Part shown: positions 61,243 through 64,000 of the stretch, in pieces
Layout: each line of letters begins with the position of its first letter
Position numbering within the stretch: the first letter of the stretch is position 1
Assembly (NCBI RefSeq): GCF_009905725.1
Contig: NZ_JAAAKV010000005.1
Location: 124,001 to 188,000, forward strand
DNA length: 64,000 nucleotides
Reading direction: 5' to 3'
Source: Emticicia sp. CRIBPO
GTDB taxonomy: Bacteria; Bacteroidota; Bacteroidia; Cytophagales; Spirosomataceae
The notes under the pieces: generated by a model
What the model saw: the letters and a program-made list of their open reading frames with translations, nothing else
Told to the model about the DNA's origin: nothing
Database searches by the model: none
Made by a program: the position numbers and the translations under genes

Positions 61243-61403
61243 GGGGAAAATGTTGGGCTAATCTACTTAATTTCCGTCTAAAACTTGCATTTTTTTGATG
61301 GGAATTATATTTAATCCAAGGGAACGATCTCCTCGTTTTGAACTTAAAACAAATATGGATTTAAAAAACAGATCAAAAACTTGTAGATGTTATGCAAGCA
61401 TAC

Positions 61404-61411
61404 TATTTTTG
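61404..61411 (+). promoter_or_regulatory. Bacteroidota -7 element for CCG-domain gene
   Basis: TATTTTTG, 52 bases before the ATG at 61464, which supports that start over the longer upstream frame (61392) that begins before the promoter. Confidence 0.5.
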
Positions 61412-61463
61412 TTTTAAGAGGGATTGCTCATCAATACTCAGTATCAAAATAATCAATCGGAAT

Positions 61464-62246
61464 ATGGAATATAAAGTACCAACTATGGCAGAAATGGCCA
61501 TGAACGGAGAAGAACCTGAAATTTTATTCTGGGTGGGCTGTGCCGGTTCCTTTGATGACCGGTATAAAAAAGTTACTGTGGCATTTGTGAAAATACTGAA
61601 TAAGATAGGGGTGAAGTTTGCGGTTCTGGGAACGGAAGAAGCCTGTACGGGTGATCCTGCCAGAAGAGCGGGCAATGAATTTACATTTCAGATGCTGGCT
61701 CAGCAGAATATACAGGTGCTGAACGGTTACGGGGTGAAAAAAATCGTGACAGCCTGCCCTCATTGTTTTAATACCCTGAAGAACGAATATCCAGAACTGG
61801 GAGGAAATTATGAGGTCATACACCATTCTCAGTACCTGCAGCAACTGATTGATAATGGCCAGCTCAAAGTGGAAGGAGGGTCTTTCAAAGGACAAAAAAT
61901 AGTTTATCATGACTCCTGCTACCTGGGAAGGGCTAATAACATTTATGAAGCTCCCCGCGATATGATCAGGGCTCTTGATGCTGAGTTGGTCGAGATGAAA
62001 AAATGTAAGACCAACGGCCTGTGTTGCGGTGCCGGCGGGGGACAGATGTTTAAAGAACCTGAAAAAGGTAAAAAAGATGTCAATATCCAACGGATCGAGG
62101 ATGCTTTACAGACCGGGGCAGGGACTATTGCTGTAGCGTGTCCGTTTTGTATGGTCATGATGTCTGATGGCGTCAAAAATAAGGAAAAAGAACACGAAGT
62201 AAAGGTTTATGACCTGGCCGAGTTGCTGCTGACTTCTATGAATTAA
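61464..62246 (+). CDS. CCG-domain (HdrB/LldE-like) iron-sulfur redox protein
   Basis: 260 residues from the ATG at 61464. Two cysteine-rich (CCG) domains: the second is complete, C152, C187-C188, C226 and C229 (CX34CCX37CXXC); the first is degenerate with C26, C61 and C98/C101 but lacking the CC pair. Such proteins transfer electrons as subunits of heterodisulfide reductase-like or lactate/glycolate oxidase complexes. The usual ferredoxin-like partner is not next to it. A strong terminator follows. Confidence 0.85.
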   Translation: MEYKVPTMAEMAMNGEEPEILFWVGCAGSFDDRYKKVTVAFVKILNKIGVKFAVLGTEEACTGDPARRAGNEFTFQMLAQQNIQVLNGYGVKKIVTACPHCFNTLKNEYPELGGNYEVIHHSQYLQQLIDNGQLKVEGGSFKGQKIVYHDSCYLGRANNIYEAPRDMIRALDAELVEMKKCKTNGLCCGAGGGQMFKEPEKGKKDVNIQRIEDALQTGAGTIAVACPFCMVMMSDGVKNKEKEHEVKVYDLAELLLTSMN

Positions 62247-62275
62247 AGCGTATCGAATCGAGGATTTTTATAGCT

Positions 62276-62305
62276 AAAGCACCCGGATCACCCGGGTGCT
62301 TTTTC
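62276..62305 (+). terminator. Terminator after CCG-domain gene
   Basis: AGCACCCGG (62278-62286) pairs with CCGGGTGCT (62292-62300), then TTTT. Confidence 0.85.
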
Positions 62306-62338
62306 GTTTTTTTACAATCTCAGCCGCCTTCTTTCCTC

Positions 62339-62346
62339 TAACTTTG
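62339..62346 (+). promoter_or_regulatory. Bacteroidota -7 element for small membrane protein gene
   Basis: TAACTTTG fits TANNTTTG, 78 bases before the small ORF's ATG at 62425. Confidence 0.4.
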
Positions 62347-62424
62347 TTTCATCAATAACGGAAGACCTTATGACGTCCGCCGCTATCTGATGGGTTTATT
62401 TATCAAATTAAAAAAACAAACAAA

Positions 62425-62568
62425 ATGGAAAGGCAAACAACATTCGACAAAGCAGCGTACAAGCCTTTGGTATTCAAATCGTACAAAATCCTTAAAAAAG
62501 CAGTAAAATATATTTTTTACCTGGCCATTATTTATTTTGCTTACGAGGGTTTTATGGCCTGGGAATAA
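62425..62568 (+). CDS. Small membrane protein, 47 residues
   Basis: Starts MERQTTFDKAAYKPLVFKSY; a basic N-terminal half (KILKKAVK) is followed by one hydrophobic helix YIFYLAIIYFAYEGFMAW, ending in Glu. The layout is that of a single-pass N-in small membrane protein. Too short for standard ORF calling. Its -7 element and position directly upstream of the next gene (69-bp gap) support it, but I know no homologue. Confidence 0.55.
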   Translation: MERQTTFDKAAYKPLVFKSYKILKKAVKYIFYLAIIYFAYEGFMAWE

Positions 62569-62637
62569 AATCAGCGGGGCTGGTTTGAATCATTTGATAA
62601 GATCGGACGTTTTAAAATCTGAATATAAGCAAATATT

Positions 62638-63132
62638 ATGTATACAGATTTTGAAAATTTACATCCTGAGTCACGTGTCTGGATTTATCAGACCAACCGC
62701 GAACTTACTGAAAGCGAGAAATCTGAAATTAACGGATACCTGACACAATCTGTAGAAACCTGGGCAGCTCATGGTGTTCCTTTGAAAGGTTCTTTCAAGA
62801 TAGAATCAGACAGAATTGTGGTGGTGGCAGCAGATGAGTCCTTTAATAACCCGAGCGGTTGTTCGATCGATGCATCTACCCATTGGTTTAAAGACCTTGG
62901 ACAGACACTCAACATTGATTTCTTTGATCGTTCACAGGCTTATCTTGAAGGAGAAGAGCTTAAGTTTTTCCCGGTTTTACAAGGGAAAAAATATGTGGAA
63001 AGCGGGGTAATTACAGCTGATACCATTCTGATCAATAATATGGTTACGGACCTGACCGCATACCATCAGAAAAGAAAGGTGAAAGCATCTGAGTCTCATC
63101 TCAAAAGATTTTTTGTCAATCAGACAGCATAA
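62638..63132 (+). CDS. Conserved Bacteroidota protein of unknown function
   Basis: 164 residues, soluble, no signal peptide. Conserved blocks: ESRVWIYQTNREL, WAAHGVPLKGSFKIE, and NPSGCSIDAST, pointing to one alpha/beta domain. Relatives are often labelled ABC transporter ATPase in databases, but there is no Walker A, signature or Walker B motif, so that name is wrong here. Function unknown. A terminator with T run follows, shared with prfB on the other strand. Confidence 0.8.
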   Translation: MYTDFENLHPESRVWIYQTNRELTESEKSEINGYLTQSVETWAAHGVPLKGSFKIESDRIVVVAADESFNNPSGCSIDASTHWFKDLGQTLNIDFFDRSQAYLEGEELKFFPVLQGKKYVESGVITADTILINNMVTDLTAYHQKRKVKASESHLKRFFVNQTA

Positions 63133-63161
63133 AAAAGCTCCCGGTTAAGGGAGCTTTTTTG
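63131..63161. terminator. Bidirectional terminator between the unknown gene and prfB
   Basis: AAAAAAGCTCCC pairs with GGGAGCTTTTTT around a 6-base loop; T runs on both strands, converging genes. Confidence 0.88.
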
Positions 63162-63163
63162 TT

Positions 63164-64000
63164 TTAATCCATCATCAGATAAGCCTTGATGAAGTCGTTG
63201 ATCTCTCCATCCATAACCGACTGAATATCTGAAGTTTCTTCCCCTGTTCTGGCATCTTTAACCAGTTTGTAAGGATGGAAGACATAATTCCTGATCTGCG
63301 AGCCCCATTCGATGTTTTTCTTGGAGGCCTCTATATCTGCACGGGCAGCATTTCTCTTTTCTACTTCAAGTTGGTACAGCCTTGATTTCAACATAGCCAT
63401 AGCATGCTCACGGTTTTTGAGCTGGCTTCTTTCAATCTGGCAAACGATCACAATTCCCGTAGGTTTGTGGGTAAGCTGAACCTTGGTTTCCACTTTGTTG
63501 ACGTTCTGTCCACCGGCACCACCTGACCTTGAGGTCTGGATTTCGATGTCGGCATCTTTTACTTCAATTTCGATCGAGTCATCCACCAATGGATACGCAT
63601 AAACCGAGGCAAAAGAAGTATGACGCCTGGCGTTGGAGTCAAACGGCGAAATACGCACAAGGCGGTGAACACCATTTTCAGATTTCAGATAGCCGTAAGC
63701 CATCGGACCGTCGATCTGCATTGAAGCGGATTTGATTCCGGCCCCGTCACCATCCTGCCAGTCGATCTGAGTCACTTTATAGCCTTGCTTCTGTGCCCAC
63801 ATCAGGTACATGCGGTAAAGCATGCTGGCCCAGTCCTGGCTTTCAGTTCCTCCTGCTCCGGAGTTGATTTCAATAATGGCAGAAAACTGATCTTCTTCAT
63901 TCGAAAGCATTTTCTTTAATTCCAGTGCTTCGATGATAGCCAGGGTCTTTTTGCCTTCTGCTTTCATTTCTTCTTCAGTAATTTCATCGAGCTGATAAAA
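63164..64000 (-). CDS. prfB: Peptide chain release factor 2, 5'-truncated by window edge
   Basis: 278 visible codons; the frame is open to base 64000, so roughly the first quarter of the gene, including any programmed frameshift site, is outside. The catalytic GGQ lies in [16 protein letters not shown] and the codon-recognition SPF in [17 protein letters not shown]2 releases peptides at UGA and UAA. The open frame's first internal Met (63967) is not the start, since upstream codons continue the coiled-coil domain. Confidence 0.96.
   Translation of the reverse strand, partial: FYQLDEITEEEMKAEGKKTLAIIEALELKKMLSNEEDQFSAIIEINSGAGGTESQDWASMLYRMYLMWAQKQGYKVTQIDWQDGDGAGIKSASMQIDGPMAYGYLKSENGVHRLVRISPFDSNARRHTSFASVYAYPLVDDSIEIEVKDADIEIQTSRSGGAGGQNVNKVETKVQLTHKPTGIVIVCQIERSQLKNREHAMAMLKSRLYQLEVEKRNAARADIEASKKNIEWGSQIRNYVFHPYKLVKDARTGEETSDIQSVMDGEINDFIKAYLMMD

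Noticed and set aside
62638-63132. Database-style name ABC transporter ATPase for this family
   Set aside because: No Walker A, signature or Walker B motif is present in the 164 residues.
1-64000. CRISPR arrays, insertion sequences, integrases, prophage genes, toxin-antitoxin pairs
   Set aside because: No regularly spaced long repeats, transposase or phage-like reading frames, nor paired small toxin-antitoxin genes seen on either strand.
63164-64000. Programmed +1 frameshift site of prfB
   Set aside because: The site, if any, lies near codon 25, beyond the end of the window; it cannot be judged.

Overview
The window looks like a chromosomal segment of a Bacteroidota bacterium, most likely a Cytophagales-type member. 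The signs are repeated TANNTTTG -7 promoter elements typical of this phylum, weak or absent Shine-Dalgarno sequences, a GldA-type gliding-motility ATPase, a Mla-type FE pair, abundant signal peptides ending in AQ or SQ, and several families that are mostly known from Bacteroidota. I cannot name a genus. Composition is even, and I see no insertion sequence, prophage, CRISPR array or rRNA. Most of the window is ordinary chromosome with scattered accessory islands. One tRNA (Gln, TTG) is present.

Layout. 1-5.0 kb: two tandem GMC dehydrogenases carrying a probable [3Fe-4S] cysteine motif, then a divergent AraC regulator / PhyH-type dioxygenase pair. 5-16.3 kb: secreted M14 metallopeptidase, a PLC-like phosphodiesterase with a lectin tail, a membrane TPR-HTH regulator, a ModF-like ABC ATPase, a secreted GH30 glycosidase and a FUSC membrane protein. 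16.4-23.6 kb: small secreted proteins, an orphan three-TM pYEATS membrane protein, gcvT, and an xdhC-moeA operon. 23.9-31.3 kb: fabD, tRNA-Gln, a TauE/SafE exporter behind a palindromic operator, purH, a beta-CASP nuclease, and mlaE-mlaF. 31.6-42 kb: GH36 alpha-galactosidase, a dTDP-3-amino-sugar operon (fdtA-fdtB-glycosyltransferase-methyltransferase), an esterase/SMP-30 fusion and an M16 protease. 42-47.5 kb: MscS, a DUF6496 protein, and an operon of MFS transporter, small TM protein, NamZ-like muramidase and Crp-type regulator. 47.7-54 kb: DEDD exonuclease and nuoKLMN. 54.3-64 kb: an abundant-type mini-lipoprotein, a degenerate M16 protein, two DEAD-box helicases flanking gldA and an RRM protein, uxaB, a CCG-domain redox protein, small proteins and the 3' part of prfB.

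How the genes work together. The clearest functional groups are respiration (nuoKLMN and CCG protein), envelope and sugar metabolism (fdtAB operon, GH30, GH36, UxaB, NamZ operon, MlaEF), molybdenum enzyme maturation (xdhC, moeA) and RNA remodelling (RRM plus DEAD-box). The best candidates for something under-described are the pYEATS/three-TM protein, the MFS-NamZ-Crp operon with a leaderless NamZ, the signal-less PLC-lectin protein, the palindrome covering the -33 element of the tauE-type exporter, and an array of 18-bp spaced TAGTCG repeats upstream of the esterase gene. No large multi-gene defence or secretion island was found.
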